Of a stretch of 64,000 nucleotides of DNA, positions 45,689-55,895 are shown one piece after another. A model generated the notes under the pieces. It did no database searches and was not told where the DNA came from. It saw only the letters and a program-made list of their open reading frames with translations. Each line of letters starts with the position of its first letter. Position 1 is the first letter of the stretch. This DNA comes from Oceanimonas aquatica (GTDB taxonomy: Bacteria > Pseudomonadota > Gammaproteobacteria > Enterobacterales > Aeromonadaceae), in NCBI RefSeq assembly GCF_030732065.1, contig NZ_JAVBHX010000011.1, positions 1 to 64,000 on the forward strand, written 5' to 3'. The position numbers and the translations under genes were made by a program.

Positions 45689-47148
45689 TCGGCACGACTG
45701 CCCAGGTGCAGCCGCTGGCGTAGGTGACGAGCGAGCACATCCACCAGCATATTCAGCCCGGCACACACCAGCAGCAGTGCCATGGCCCGGTCGAAACGAA
45801 ACTCGCTGAACGCCGAGTCGATAAAAAACCCAAGAGTGGGAATGCCCAGCATGCCAAGAATGGCGGTTTCGCGAATGAGGTTCTCAAACCGGTACAGGCT
45901 GTAGGCCATAAAGGCGCGATACAGCCGGGGCAGCACCTCGAAAAAGTACAGGTTCAGGCCGTGAGGAGCATCCTCGCGCAGGCTCAGGGTATTGAGGTGA
46001 TGGCCCAGCAGATGGGCAATAATGGCGCCGTTGTGCAATCCCAGCGCCAGCATGGCCGGCAGCATGCCCGGCCCCAGCAGCAGCATGCCCACAAAGGCCA
46101 GCAGGTATTCCGGCAGCGAGCGCATCAGCACCAGCCAGCCATGGCTGGCGCGACGGCTGACGCCGTTGCCGAAACGCCGGGAGATGGTCGGAAACCACAG
46201 CAACGCCAGCACGCCGGTGACCACCAATGACACCAGCGCCAGCACCAGGGTGTTGGCAAGCCCTGGCCCCACCTGTTGCTGCCACAGCGACCACCACCAG
46301 GGCCAGAGCCCGGCCCAGTCGCCACTGCGCAGGGGCGCGGGAATGATGTCCTCGGTAAAAAAACGGGCCATCAGCGCCCAGTTCAGACTGGCCACCGGCG
46401 GCAACCACCACAGCGCTGCCAGCAGGTAAAACGGCACCAGTCTGCCCCGCAACCACCAGCGCAGGGTAGCGATGATCAACACCAGGGCATAGAAAAAGGC
46501 GGCGGCCTCATCGTAGTAGCCCTGGCGCAACAGGGATTCCAGGTGATAACCCAGGGTCGGCAGACCGATAAAGCCCAGCACCGCCGAGCTGCGAATGCCG
46601 CACTCCAGCCGGTAACCGGTATAAGTGGCCATCTGCCGCCAGCACAGCGGCACTTGCAGATAGATGAGCCGGGTCAGCCGCCCAAAGCCCGCCGGCAATG
46701 CTTGTTCCGGGGCCGGATCCGCTTCTTCAAACAGTTCGCCGTAGATCTTGGCAAAGGTGCCCGCATAGGGCAGCGCAATGGCCAGCACCCCGGCCAGGGC
46801 CGAGAGCCCCAGCAGCTGCATAAACAGCAGCGCCCAGAACAGCTCGTGCACGGCCCGAAGTCCCGCCGCCAGCCGGCGCACCCAGGCCGAGCGATAACCA
46901 CAGGCCAGGCCCAGGCCGAGCACAGCGCCCTGGGCCACCCCCTGCAGGGCAAAGGCCAGGGTATTGGCCAGCGCCGACAGCAACACGCTCGGCTCGGGCC
47001 AGGCCGGCAGCAGCAGGCCAGCACCGAGCCGACCCAGCTCGAACCAGGGATCCACGGCGGTAATGGAAAAATCCGCCCAGGGCAAACACAGCAGCGCCAG
47101 CGCCACAAACAGCAGGCTGGTACGGCCCATGGAAGCAGATGAGGTCAT
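45679..47148 (-). CDS. PhnE-like ABC transporter permease, two domains in one chain
   Basis: A 489-residue inner-membrane permease with about twelve hydrophobic spans, made of two tandem PhnE-type permease halves. Each half has an EAA-like loop and a matching motif: RSSAVLGFIGLPTLGYHLES in the first, and RETAILGMLGIPTLGFFIDS in the second. Normal PhnE is one half and dimerises. Overlaps the ATPase gene start by four bases. Part of a three-gene operon with the ATPase and binding protein, and no phosphonate lyase genes are adjacent. Confidence 0.85.
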   Translation of the reverse strand: MTSSASMGRTSLLFVALALLCLPWADFSITAVDPWFELGRLGAGLLLPAWPEPSVLLSALANTLAFALQGVAQGAVLGLGLACGYRSAWVRRLAAGLRAVHELFWALLFMQLLGLSALAGVLAIALPYAGTFAKIYGELFEEADPAPEQALPAGFGRLTRLIYLQVPLCWRQMATYTGYRLECGIRSSAVLGFIGLPTLGYHLESLLRQGYYDEAAAFFYALVLIIATLRWWLRGRLVPFYLLAALWWLPPVASLNWALMARFFTEDIIPAPLRSGDWAGLWPWWWSLWQQQVGPGLANTLVLALVSLVVTGVLALLWFPTISRRFGNGVSRRASHGWLVLMRSLPEYLLAFVGMLLLGPGMLPAMLALGLHNGAIIAHLLGHHLNTLSLREDAPHGLNLYFFEVLPRLYRAFMAYSLYRFENLIRETAILGMLGIPTLGFFIDSAFSEFRFDRAMALLLVCAGLNMLVDVLARHLRQRLHLGSRAEVL

Positions 47149-47816
47149 GAGGAGGAATAGAGCGCCCGTAACTGGGCCGCCGTCAGATCGCTACTGGGCG
47201 CATCCAGCACCAGCCGGCCTTGGCGCAGCCCCACGATGCGGGTGCAGTGAGTGAGCGCCTGCTCCACGTTATGCAGCGCCAGCACCACTGTCTGGTGGCG
47301 TTCGCACACCAGCCGGAGCAAGTCGGCGGCCTGACGCTCATCCAGTGCCGACACCGGCTCGTCACCGATAAATACCGGCTTTTGCTGATACAACGCCCGG
47401 GCCAGGCTGACCCGGCTCTGTTGCCCACCGGAGAGCTGGCCGGCGGCGCGCCAGAGCTGCCCGGAGAGCCCCAGCCGGCTGGCCAGCTCGGCGACCTCCC
47501 CTTTTGGCGTGGTCAGGGGCTTCACCAGATTAACCAGGTTGTACCAGAAAGGATGATGAGCCAGCCGGCCCATGTAGATGTTGTGAAAGGTGCTCAGCAC
47601 CGGCACCAGGCCCGGCTGCTGCGGGCACCAGGCCACCTCCTGTGGCCGCAGCTCACGCAGCCGGCGCAGCAGGGTGCTTTTGCCGGTGCCCGACTCTCCT
47701 AGCAGGGCGATTTTGTCGCCCTGTTTCACGTCCAGGTTCAGCTCCTCGAGCACGGGCTTGCCGGCATAGCCGAGGCTGGCCTCATGAAACCGAAACAGGC
47801 TGACCGGCTCGCTCAT
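47145..47816 (-). CDS. PhnC-like ABC transporter ATP-binding protein
   Basis: A 223-residue ATPase with Walker A GESGTGKST (about residues 38-46), signature LSGGQQSRVSLARAL, Walker B VFIGDEPVSALDE and H-loop LALHNVEQAL. It overlaps both neighbours' ends (start and stop codons shared within 4 bases), so the three genes are translated together. Pairs with the fused permease. Substrate not determined by the ATPase. Confidence 0.88.
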   Translation of the reverse strand: MSEPVSLFRFHEASLGYAGKPVLEELNLDVKQGDKIALLGESGTGKSTLLRRLRELRPQEVAWCPQQPGLVPVLSTFHNIYMGRLAHHPFWYNLVNLVKPLTTPKGEVAELASRLGLSGQLWRAAGQLSGGQQSRVSLARALYQQKPVFIGDEPVSALDERQAADLLRLVCERHQTVVLALHNVEQALTHCTRIVGLRQGRLVLDAPSSDLTAAQLRALYSSS

Positions 47817-48688
47817 TACTGCGCGGGATCCATGATGCCAATGGCCACGGCGGTGTCGCGAATGGGGGCATAGTCATCGTTGGTGGCGTCCACAAAACCG
47901 GAGCGGGGAAAGGCCGCCAGCAGCTCGGGATCGGTCATCTCCAGCAGCGCCTGCTTCACTTTTTCCTTGAAGCCGTCACCGAAGCGGGCGTTCACATCGC
48001 CGCGAATGCTCCACTGGTAATCGGGATACTCGGGGCTGGTCCAGATCACCTTGACCTTGTTTTGGTCTATGTTGCCTTTTTCCAGCTCGGCGTCCCACAC
48101 TGCGTAGTTGACCGCGCCCACTTCATAGGCACCGGACTGCACCAGACTGATGGTACGGTTGTGATCGCCGGAGAAGCCCACCCGGGAGAACAGCTGCTCG
48201 GGGGCCTGCTCAAAATGCTGACGCAAAAAGAACTCGGGCATCAGCCGGCCGGAGGTGGAGCCCTTGTCACCAAAGGTAAAGCGCTTGCCGGCCAGCTCCG
48301 CAGGTAACTGCTCACTTTCAGTCAGGCCCGTGCTTTCATGGGCAATCAGATAACTGACGAAGGCAGTGTCTTCCGCGCCCTGAGCGATGGCCTCACTGCC
48401 GGGCACCAGTTCCCGGGCCTGCACCCCGGTCAGGCCGCCGAACCAGGCCAGTTGCACCTGATCGTTACGAAACGCGCTCACCGCCGCCGGGTAGCTCTTC
48501 ACCGGAATGTACTTTACGTCCACTTCCAGCTTGTCGGCCAGGTAATCGGCAATTTTGCCAAAGCGCTCGGTCAGGCGGCGTTCGTCCTGATCAGGAATGG
48601 CGGTAAAGACAAAAGTCTCGGCCTGAGTCAGGCCGCTCAGGCACAGGGCCGCCATTCCCAGCAGGCGGGCAGGTACAGAAATGCTCAT
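47816..48688 (-). CDS. PhnD-like periplasmic binding protein (putative selenate transporter type)
   Basis: A 290-residue PhnD-family solute-binding protein. Signal peptide about residues 1-23 (ending LTQAE). The mature part begins TFVFTAIPDQDERRLTERF, then YIPVKSYPAAVSAFRN and LAWFGGLTGVQAREL; this subfamily is annotated elsewhere as a putative selenate ABC transporter binding protein, but evidence for selenate is indirect. Phosphonate or phosphite remains possible. The first gene of the operon with the ATPase and fused permease. Confidence 0.82.
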   Translation of the reverse strand: MSISVPARLLGMAALCLSGLTQAETFVFTAIPDQDERRLTERFGKIADYLADKLEVDVKYIPVKSYPAAVSAFRNDQVQLAWFGGLTGVQARELVPGSEAIAQGAEDTAFVSYLIAHESTGLTESEQLPAELAGKRFTFGDKGSTSGRLMPEFFLRQHFEQAPEQLFSRVGFSGDHNRTISLVQSGAYEVGAVNYAVWDAELEKGNIDQNKVKVIWTSPEYPDYQWSIRGDVNARFGDGFKEKVKQALLEMTDPELLAAFPRSGFVDATNDDYAPIRDTAVAIGIMDPAQ

Positions 48689-48744
48689 GTTTGGTTCCGT
48701 TTAAACAAGAAGGGCGGCAATTATAGCCGAAAACGGCGAAAGGA

Positions 48745-49074
48745 TCAGAGCCCCAGCCAGCCGTTGACCAATGCCATGTACACCAGGGTGCCGGCCAGTA
48801 TGCTGGTGAGCGCCTGGCGCCGCCACAGCTGCAGCCCGGCCACCACCGCCACGGCAATGATCTGGGCCTGGCCATCGGCGGGAGAGCTCCAGTGGTGCAC
48901 GCCCATGGCATACAGGGTCAGCAGCACCATCATGGCCACCGGCAGCCGCCGGCCCAGCACCTGAATACGATGATGGTGAGCGATAACCCCCCGGGCCACG
49001 AAGGGAAAGGCGCGCAGGGCAAAGGTGACGCCGGCCATGATCAGTGCCGCCAGTAAATAATCGAGATCAGACAT
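48745..49074 (-). CDS. azlD: AzlD family membrane protein
   Basis: A 109-residue protein with about four hydrophobic segments. AzlD works with AzlC to export branched-chain amino acids (or azaleucine). Conserved FALRAFPFVARG and LPVAMMVLLTLYAMGV match the family. The start overlaps the azlC stop by eight bases. Confidence 0.9.
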   Translation of the reverse strand: MSDLDYLLAALIMAGVTFALRAFPFVARGVIAHHHRIQVLGRRLPVAMMVLLTLYAMGVHHWSSPADGQAQIIAVAVVAGLQLWRRQALTSILAGTLVYMALVNGWLGL

Positions 49075-49747
49075 GGGCTGCCTTCTCCTTGGTGTTGCGC
49101 TCGGGCCAGGCCAGCAGAACTAGCACCAGCATGATGGAGGCCGCCAACAGGAAGTAATCACTTACCCACACACCAGCCACCACCGCGGCCGTCGCTCCCA
49201 GGGCCACCGCGCCCCAGTCTTTTTGGGCGCGAATTTGCTCCACCGCCAGCACGGTAAACAGGGCGGTCAGGGCAAAGTCGAGCCCTTGCAGACCGGGCGG
49301 CAGGCCCCGCGCCAGCACCATGCCAACCAGGGTGCCCAGCACCCAGTAGCTCTGGTTCAGCAACACCACCCAGAGCGCGGTTTCGCTGTCTTTTACTTTG
49401 CCCGAGGCACTGAGCAGGGAATAGGTTTCGTCGGTAATGCCAAAAATAAAGTAGTTGCGGCCAATCACGCTCCTGGGCAGCAAATGGTACAGCGACAGGC
49501 CATAAAACAGGTGGCGAAAGTTCACCAGCAGCGCCGCCACCGCCAGGTCAATCCAGCCGATGCCGGCGGCCAGCAGGCCCACCGCCAGATATTGCATGGC
49601 ACCGGCGTACACCAGCACGCTCATCAGCGGTGCCCAGTACCAGGTGAGCCCGGCATCGACCCAGAGCACACCAAACACGGCCCCAAGAGGCAAATATCCC
49701 ATCATCACCGGCAGCGTCAGCGACACCAGCCCGCGTTTGCTCGTCAT
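49067..49747 (-). CDS. azlC: AzlC family branched-chain amino-acid transporter
   Basis: A 226-residue protein with about seven hydrophobic segments. AzlC/YgaZ proteins export valine and related amino acids together with the small AzlD partner. Family sequences include YAGAMQYLAVGLLAAG and FGITDETYSLLS. The gene lies between hprS and azlD. No Lrp-type regulator gene is adjacent. Confidence 0.9.
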   Translation of the reverse strand: MTSKRGLVSLTLPVMMGYLPLGAVFGVLWVDAGLTWYWAPLMSVLVYAGAMQYLAVGLLAAGIGWIDLAVAALLVNFRHLFYGLSLYHLLPRSVIGRNYFIFGITDETYSLLSASGKVKDSETALWVVLLNQSYWVLGTLVGMVLARGLPPGLQGLDFALTALFTVLAVEQIRAQKDWGAVALGATAAVVAGVWVSDYFLLAASIMLVLVLLAWPERNTKEKAAHV

Positions 49748-49809
49748 TATTATTCTCCTCTCTTCAGCCTTGGGAAAATAAGGGATTAATGACTGTAGAG
49801 CAAGGCCGC

Positions 49810-51168
49810 TCAGGCCGGAAAACGCAGGGTAAAGGTGGTGCCGTCATCGTCGCTGTGTACGCTCACCTCGCCGCCGTGCAGTTGCATGATGGAGTCGACA
49901 ATGGCCAGCCCCAGGCCACCGGTGTCACCACTGTTGGTACGGGAAGGATCGCAGCGGTAAAAGCGGTCAAACAGCTTTGACAAATGCGCTTCGGCGATGG
50001 CCGGGCCTTTGTTGTGTACTGTGATCGCCATGCCATTCTCGACCTGCTCACTGCCGATGGTGATGGGCTGGCCCGGCTCGCCATAACGCAGGGCGTTGGC
50101 CAGCAGGTTCGCCAGTGCCCGGCGCAGCAGCTCTTCATCGGCCTGCACTTGGCCCTCGGCCCGGTTCACCAGCGCCATGTTGGCCTCTTCCGCCATGCCT
50201 TCAAAGTAATCGCATAGCTGTTCAATCAGCGGCGTCAGAGTCACCGGAGCAAGCTGAATTTCGGCCTGAGGCTGCTCGGTGCGGGCCAGAAACAGCATGC
50301 TGTTGACCATGCGCGCCAGCCGCTGGTATTCCTCCAGGTGGGACGCCAGCAGGGTTTCGTATTCTTCCGTGCTGCGCGGCCGGCGCAGGCTGTGCTCGGT
50401 ATGGCCCACCAGGTTGCTGAGCGGGGTACGAATTTCGTGGGCCAGATCTTCGGAAAACCGCGACAGCCGGCCAAAACCGTCTTCCAGCCGGGCCAGCATT
50501 TGGTTGAGACTGTCTCCCAGCTCCCGTAATTCGTCGGGCAACTGCCGCGTATTCAGCCGCCGGTGCAACTGCCTCACCTCAATGGCCCCGGCTTCACCCG
50601 CCAGCCGCCGTACCGGATACAGCCCGCGCCGGCTCACCAGCCAGCCCAGGGCAAAGGCCACCAGGGCGCCACCGGCCAGTGCCAGCAACAACCGCAGCCG
50701 ATAGGTGGCCAGCATCTGCTCACGGGGCGCCAGCAACTTGCCCGCCACCAGCATCAGGCTGCGCCCTTCCAGCTCCAGCCGGCGCCAGGCCAGGCGGGCA
50801 TTGCCCTCGGGGTTATAGCCCAGGCGGGTCTCTCCGGCCGAGAGGCCAACGGGCACCGCCAGTCCGGCCGGATTGACCGAGATCAGCACTTCACCGTCGA
50901 GGTTCAGTACCCACAGCAGGCTGTCTTCGTTGCCCAGCATGTTGGCGTAGAGAGTAGGCCGGTTGCGCAGCTCGCCAATGCTGTCGGTGCTGGAGAGCAG
51001 GGCCTGCATGTGTTCAAGGCGCCCCAGCAGACTTTGATCGTCCCGCCAGGCCAGCTCCCGCTCCAGGGAGAAATAAAGATAAAACCCCAGGCTGCCCAGC
51101 AGCAGGGCGCTGACCAGGGCGAACATCAGCGCCAGCCTGAGGCTTAATGACGACAACACCCGCTTCAT
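49810..51168 (-). CDS. hprS: Heavy-metal/oxidative-stress sensor histidine kinase, HprS (YedV) type
   Basis: A 452-residue sensor kinase. Two membrane spans frame a periplasmic sensor: the first at residues about 10-32 and the second around 165-185. HAMP follows, then the phosphoacceptor in [16 protein letters not shown], and an ATPase domain with N-box ([12 protein letters not shown]), DRFYR and GLGLAI. Overlaps hprR by four bases. Identified as HprS rather than CusS because hiuH is divergent from the pair, the arrangement of E. coli hprRS (yedWV); E. coli HprS senses hydrogen peroxide. Confidence 0.75.
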   Translation of the reverse strand: MKRVLSSLSLRLALMFALVSALLLGSLGFYLYFSLERELAWRDDQSLLGRLEHMQALLSSTDSIGELRNRPTLYANMLGNEDSLLWVLNLDGEVLISVNPAGLAVPVGLSAGETRLGYNPEGNARLAWRRLELEGRSLMLVAGKLLAPREQMLATYRLRLLLALAGGALVAFALGWLVSRRGLYPVRRLAGEAGAIEVRQLHRRLNTRQLPDELRELGDSLNQMLARLEDGFGRLSRFSEDLAHEIRTPLSNLVGHTEHSLRRPRSTEEYETLLASHLEEYQRLARMVNSMLFLARTEQPQAEIQLAPVTLTPLIEQLCDYFEGMAEEANMALVNRAEGQVQADEELLRRALANLLANALRYGEPGQPITIGSEQVENGMAITVHNKGPAIAEAHLSKLFDRFYRCDPSRTNSGDTGGLGLAIVDSIMQLHGGEVSVHSDDDGTTFTLRFPA

Positions 51169-51836
51169 TCCCGCACCTCACAGACATAGCCCATGCCGCG
51201 CACGGTATGAATGACCCTGGGCTCAAAACCGTCGTCAATTTTGGCCCGCAGCCGGCGAATGGCCACGTCCACCACATTGGTGTCGCTGTCAAAGTTCATG
51301 TGCCATACCTGAGAGGCAATATAGGTACGCGACAACACCTCCCCCTGATGGCTGAGCAGCAACTGCAGCAGGGTAAATTCCTTGTTGGTGAGATCAATGC
51401 GCCGTCCGTCCCGGCTGACCCGGCGCGCCAACGGGTCCAGCTGCAGATCCGCCAGCTGATAAAACAACGGCTCCGCCGGTTTGCCCCGGCGCAGCAACTT
51501 GCGGGCCCGGGCCAGCAGCTCGGCAAAGGAAAAGGGCTTCGCCAGGTAGTCGTCGGCGCCCTGCTCCAGGCCGCGCACCTTGTCTTCCACCGCGTCCCGA
51601 GCACTCAGGCAGATCACCGGGGTATCGCTTTTAGCGCGAATAAGTTGCAGCAGCTGCCAGCCGTCCAGCCCCGGCAGCATGATGTCGAGGATCACCAGAT
51701 CAAAGGTGCTTTCTTCCAGCAGGTAACGCCCTTCCAGGCCGTCTTTGGCTACCTCCACCTGGTAACCGGATTCGGTAAAGCCCTTTCTCAGATAGTCTGC
51801 GGTTTTGGCTTCGTCTTCCACCACCAGAATACGCAT
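51165..51836 (-). CDS. hprR: Response regulator HprR (YedW) type
   Basis: A 223-residue OmpR-family response regulator. Receiver with acidic VVEDEAKT, phospho-Asp in [14 protein letters not shown] and Lys in YLAKPFSF. The C-terminal winged HTH has [20 protein letters not shown] and RGMGYVCE. The ATG at 51836 gives the standard MRILVVEDE start. Divergent from hiuH, which is its E. coli target. A CusR-type relative cannot be excluded on sequence alone. Confidence 0.78.
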   Translation of the reverse strand: MRILVVEDEAKTADYLRKGFTESGYQVEVAKDGLEGRYLLEESTFDLVILDIMLPGLDGWQLLQLIRAKSDTPVICLSARDAVEDKVRGLEQGADDYLAKPFSFAELLARARKLLRRGKPAEPLFYQLADLQLDPLARRVSRDGRRIDLTNKEFTLLQLLLSHQGEVLSRTYIASQVWHMNFDSDTNVVDVAIRRLRAKIDDGFEPRVIHTVRGMGYVCEVRE

Positions 51837-51903
51837 GCTCGGCCTCGCTTGATGCAATGAACTGAACGCAAGTTTATCACCGATTCTGGCTGCTCCGGCT
51901 TGA

Positions 51904-51920
51904 TGACGGTTTTGTAATAA
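51904..51920. promoter_or_regulatory. Possible HprR/CusR half-site in the hprR-hiuH region
   Basis: TGACGGTTTTGTAATAA resembles one arm plus spacer of the E. coli HprR/CusR site (CATTACAAAATTGTAATG). The second arm is poor. Confidence 0.3.
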
Positions 51921-52031
51921 AGCGGTAAGGGGTTTGCAAGGCGGACTCAGGCATGATGAGCCCATCTCGCCAAGCACGGCGAACACATTAACGGGTGAGG
52001 CTCTGCTCACTCACAACCACGGAGAATCGCC

Positions 52032-52439
52032 ATGACTTTTAAACATGTTCTGGCCGGTGCCATGATGGCCGGCGTATCCACCCTGACTTTCGCCGCCGGC
52101 AACCCGCTGAGCGTGCACGTACTCAACCTGGAAAACGGCCTGCCCTCTCCCGATGTGAAGGTGGTTCTGGAGCAGAAGCAGGGTGACAACTGGGTGGAGC
52201 TGAACAGCGCCGTCACCAACGAGCAGGGCCGCATCACCGCCCTGTACCCGGAAGGTCAGGATCTGGAAAAAGGCACCTACAAGGTCACCTTTGAAACCGG
52301 TGCCTGGTTTGAACAGCACGACACCGAGACCTTCTTCCCCGAGATCCCGGTGATCTTCTCCGCCGACGGCAAGCTGGATCACTACCATGTGCCGCTACTG
52401 CTGAGCCCTTACGGCTTCTCCACTTACCGCGGCAACTAA
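52032..52439 (+). CDS. hiuH: Hydroxyisourate hydrolase HiuH, periplasmic
   Basis: HiuH hydrolyses 5-hydroxyisourate to OHCU. The 135-residue protein has a signal peptide (residues 1-21, ending FAAG) and a transthyretin-like fold: HVLNLENGLPSPDV (active His), QGRITALYP (Arg) and HYHVPLLLSPYGFSTYRGN. The family's terminal YRGS is YRGN here. Divergent from hprRS as in E. coli. It would receive the product of PuuD (43453-44712) if that is released to the periplasm. Confidence 0.93.
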   Translation: MTFKHVLAGAMMAGVSTLTFAAGNPLSVHVLNLENGLPSPDVKVVLEQKQGDNWVELNSAVTNEQGRITALYPEGQDLEKGTYKVTFETGAWFEQHDTETFFPEIPVIFSADGKLDHYHVPLLLSPYGFSTYRGN

Positions 52440-52473
52440 GTCCACCGCTGTAATCACACCAAGTCCTGTGTAT

Positions 52474-52503
52474 AAAAAAAGAGAGCCTCGGCTCTCTTTT
52501 TTT
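52474..52503. terminator. hiuH terminator, bidirectional
   Basis: AAAAAAAGAGAGCC and GGCTCTCTTTTTTT-like arms form a long stem around TC. Suitable for hiuH, and also readable for the convergent pntB. Confidence 0.9.
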
Positions 52504-52519
52504 GTATTGGTGCAGCCAA

Positions 52520-52547
52520 AAACAAAAGGGGCGCCGAAGCGCCCCTT
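52520..52547 (-). terminator. pntB terminator
   Basis: AAGGGGCGC and GCGCCCCTT pair around CGAA, with T-rich sequence following on the minus strand. Confidence 0.8.
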
Positions 52548-52566
52548 GAATGGCATGTAATGAGAA

Positions 52567-53943
52567 TTACAGCGCACGCAGAATATTGTCCACGCTGTCC
52601 TTGGCGTCGCCAAACAGCATGACGCTGTTTTCGCGGAAGAACAGCGGGTTCTGCACACCAGCGTAACCGGTATTCATGGAGCGCTTGAACACCACCACCT
52701 GCTGAGCCTTCCACACTTCCAGCACCGGCATGCCGGCGATGGGGCTGGCCGGGTCTTCGGACGCCGCCGGGTTGACGGTGTCGTTGGCGCCGATCACCAG
52801 CACGGTGTCGGTGTCGTCGAAGTCATCGTTGATCTCGTCCATTTCCAGCACCACGTCATAGGGCACCTTGGCCTCCGCCAGCAGCACGTTCATGTGACCG
52901 GGCAGACGACCCGCTACCGGGTGAATGCCAAAGCGCACCTTGACGCCGGCCGCCCGCAGCTTGGAGACCAGCTCGGCCACTGGGTACTGAGCCTGAGCCA
53001 CCGCCATGCCGTATCCGGGCGTGATGATCACGGAGCTGGAGCCCTTGAGCATCTCGGCCACGTCTTCGGCATTCACTTCGGTGTATTCACCTTCTTCTTC
53101 CTCACTGGAAGCCGCGGTGCCGTCGGAGCCAAAGCCGCCGGCGATCACCGAAATAAAGGAGCGGTTCATGGCCCGGCACATGATGTAGGACAGAATGGCA
53201 CCCGAAGAGCCCACCAGGGCACCGGTCACGATCAGCAGATCGTTGGAGAGCATAAAGCCCGCCGCCGCGGCCGCCCAGCCCGAGTAGGAGTTGAGCATGG
53301 AGATCACCACCGGCATGTCGGCACCACCGATACTGGCCACCAGGTGCCAGCCAAAGGCCAGGGCGATCAGGGTCATCACCAGCAGCGGGAAGGTGGAGCC
53401 TTCCACCTGTACAAACCAGATCAGCAGAAAGGCCGAGACCACCACCGCCAGCAGATTGAGCTTGTGGCGATGGGGCAGGGTCAGCGGCTTGGACGACACC
53501 AGACCGCGCAGCTTGCCAAAGGCCACGATGGAGCCGGTAAAGGTCACCGCGCCGATAAACACGCCGAGGAAGATCTCGGTGTTGTGAATGTTGAGCATGG
53601 CGCCCGACAGGTCACCGTGATCCATGTAGGTGTTGTAGCCCACGAATACCGCGGCCAGACCCACGAAGCTGTGCAGAATGGCGATCAGCTCCGGCATTTC
53701 GGTCATTTCCACCTTGAGTGCAAAGCGAATACCGATGGCGGCACCGATGGCCATGGCCACGATGATCCAGCCCAGGCCAGTGACCTCGGGATTGAAAATG
53801 GTCGCCAGCAGGGCAATGGCCATGCCCGCCACGCCATACCAGTTACCGGCCTTGGCCGACTCCTGCTTGGACAGACCGGCCAGGCTCATGATAAAGAGCA
53901 CGGCGGCCACGATATAAGATGCAGTTACTAGTCCTTGTGACAT
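52567..53943 (-). CDS. pntB: NAD(P) transhydrogenase subunit beta
   Basis: PntB forms the proton channel and NADP(H)-binding domain of transhydrogenase, which makes NADPH at the expense of NADH and proton motive force. The 458-residue protein has eight or nine hydrophobic spans, then a soluble domain with [41 protein letters not shown] and [10 protein letters not shown]. It starts 4 bases after pntA. Confidence 0.97.
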   Translation of the reverse strand: MSQGLVTASYIVAAVLFIMSLAGLSKQESAKAGNWYGVAGMAIALLATIFNPEVTGLGWIIVAMAIGAAIGIRFALKVEMTEMPELIAILHSFVGLAAVFVGYNTYMDHGDLSGAMLNIHNTEIFLGVFIGAVTFTGSIVAFGKLRGLVSSKPLTLPHRHKLNLLAVVVSAFLLIWFVQVEGSTFPLLVMTLIALAFGWHLVASIGGADMPVVISMLNSYSGWAAAAAGFMLSNDLLIVTGALVGSSGAILSYIMCRAMNRSFISVIAGGFGSDGTAASSEEEEGEYTEVNAEDVAEMLKGSSSVIITPGYGMAVAQAQYPVAELVSKLRAAGVKVRFGIHPVAGRLPGHMNVLLAEAKVPYDVVLEMDEINDDFDDTDTVLVIGANDTVNPAASEDPASPIAGMPVLEVWKAQQVVVFKRSMNTGYAGVQNPLFFRENSVMLFGDAKDSVDNILRAL

Positions 53944-53947
53944 TTAA

Positions 53948-55474
53948 TCAGCCCTTCCTAAACATCTTCAGCATGCGGTGTGTCACGGTAAAACCGCCAA
54001 ACACGTTGATTGAGGCGATCAGCACCGCCACAAAGGCGAGAAAGCTGACAAAACCACCCGAGCCCACCTGGGACAGGGCGCCCACCACGATAATGCCGGA
54101 GATGGCATTGGTCACCGACATCAGCGGCGTGTGCAGAGAGTGAGACACATTCCAGATCACGTAGTAACCCACGATACAGGCCAGCACGAACACAGTGATG
54201 TGGGACAGAAACTCTGCCGGGGCCACCGCCGCTAGCCAGGCGAACAGCAGCACGCCGGCACCGCCCAGATAATATTTGAGGTTGCTCGGCTTTTTGGGGT
54301 GAGGCTCGGCGGCGGGCTGGGCCGCAGCCTTGGCCTTGGGCGCCGCCGATACGCTGATGGCGGGCGGCGGAAAGGTCACCTCATTGTCTTTGGTGACCGT
54401 CATGTTGCGCAGCACCACGTCGTCGAAGTCGACATTGATGTTGCCGTCCTTTTCCTTGCACAGCAGCTTGGCCAGGTTGACCAGGTTGGTGGCATACAGG
54501 GTGGAGGACTGGGTCGGCAGACGACCGTTGAGATCGGTGTAACCGATGATCTTGACGCCATTGTCGGAGACAAACAGCTCGCCCGGTTTGGTCAGCTCGC
54601 AGTTACCGCCGTTCTGGGCGGCCAGATCCACAATGACCGAGCCCGGGGCCATGGCGGCCACCATGTCGGCGGTGATCAGCTTGGGTGCCGGCTTGCCGGG
54701 GATCAACGCCGTGGTGACGATAATGTCCACTTCCTTGGCCTGCTCCATGAACAGGGCCATTTCGGCGTCGATAAAGGCCTGGCTCATTTCCTTGGCGTAG
54801 CCGTCGGAAGAGTCGCTTTCCTCTTCGTAGTCCAGCTCCAGGAACTCGGCGCCCATGGAATTGATCTGCTCCTTGACCTCGGGGCGAGTATCAAAGGCAC
54901 GCACGATGGCACCCAGGGAGCCGGCGGCACCAATGGCGGCCAGACCGGCCACGCCGGCGCCGATCACCAGTACCTTGGCGGGCGGCACCTTGCCGGCGGC
55001 GGTGATCTGACCGGTAAAGAAGCGGCCAAATTCGTGCGCGGCTTCCACCACCGCACGGTAGCCGGCGATGTTGGCCATGGACGACAGCGCATCCAGGGAC
55101 TGGGCGCGGGAAATGCGCGGCACCATGTCCATGGCGAGCACGGTCACGCCCTTGTTCTTGAGCTGTTCGACCAGCTCCGGGTTCTGGGCCGGCCAGATAA
55201 AGCTGACCAGGGTGGTCCCCGCCTGCAGCCGCTCAATTTCGTCGGCGGTGGGCGCGTTCACCTTGTAAATAATGGCGGCTTGCCAGATATCGTCGGCACT
55301 GGCCAACTGAGCGCCGGCGGCCTCATAGGCGGTGTCTTCAAAGCTGGCCTTGCTGCCCGCGCCCCGTTCGACGCTGACTTCAAACCCCAGTTTGCGCAGT
55401 TGCTCAACGGACTTGGGGGTGGCAGCCACCCGGGTCTCTCCGCTGAGCGTTTCCCTTGGAATTCCGATTAACAT
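53948..55474 (-). CDS. pntA: NAD(P) transhydrogenase subunit alpha
   Basis: PntA carries the NAD(H)-binding domain and four membrane spans. The 508-residue protein matches the E. coli length (510). It starts [20 protein letters not shown]; the Rossmann motif is [17 protein letters not shown], and the membrane segments are in the last 100 residues, after a Pro/Ala linker. Ribosome site and start at 55474; an in-frame extension to 55534 is not supported. Confidence 0.97.
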   Translation of the reverse strand: MLIGIPRETLSGETRVAATPKSVEQLRKLGFEVSVERGAGSKASFEDTAYEAAGAQLASADDIWQAAIIYKVNAPTADEIERLQAGTTLVSFIWPAQNPELVEQLKNKGVTVLAMDMVPRISRAQSLDALSSMANIAGYRAVVEAAHEFGRFFTGQITAAGKVPPAKVLVIGAGVAGLAAIGAAGSLGAIVRAFDTRPEVKEQINSMGAEFLELDYEEESDSSDGYAKEMSQAFIDAEMALFMEQAKEVDIIVTTALIPGKPAPKLITADMVAAMAPGSVIVDLAAQNGGNCELTKPGELFVSDNGVKIIGYTDLNGRLPTQSSTLYATNLVNLAKLLCKEKDGNINVDFDDVVLRNMTVTKDNEVTFPPPAISVSAAPKAKAAAQPAAEPHPKKPSNLKYYLGGAGVLLFAWLAAVAPAEFLSHITVFVLACIVGYYVIWNVSHSLHTPLMSVTNAISGIIVVGALSQVGSGGFVSFLAFVAVLIASINVFGGFTVTHRMLKMFRKG

Positions 55475-55895
55475 AGTTATTCCCTGATTCATGTTGGTAT
55501 CGCACCGGATGCATTCGCGCCCGGTGTTCAGCAAGCTGTTCCTTCAACCGCTCGGCAGCCTTGCCTGTGTTGCGCCACAAAATGACGTTGTTTTACAACG
55601 GCGCGATTTCACCTACGCATATTCAATGATGCATTTTGTATTTTTAAGCATAATTGCATACAAAAAATCACTAAAACTTGCACAAAAAGTTTTACGTAAA
55701 GCTATAACGTAAGAAAAATACAGCGCGAACGTCAATATACTGGCTGAACCGAAAAAAGATAAATCGATCTTTCCTCGAGCCTCGATAGGCTCTGACTTTC
55801 AATCGCTAAGGTATCATTTATCCCATCCCGGCCCAGAGGTCATTTGTTGAACAGGATCACAGAAGGCAGGAAATGGGGGACAGGACGGGATCCGG
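55475..55895. promoter_or_regulatory. AT-rich pntAB upstream region (421 bases)
   Basis: Contains several A/T-rich stretches likely to be promoter sequence (around 55620-55740) and two stem-loops: AAAGAT/ATCTTT near 55760 and GAGCCT-CGAT-AGGCTC at 55777-55792. The latter may end transcription of the upstream mtfA gene. No gene is supported in it. Confidence 0.5.
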
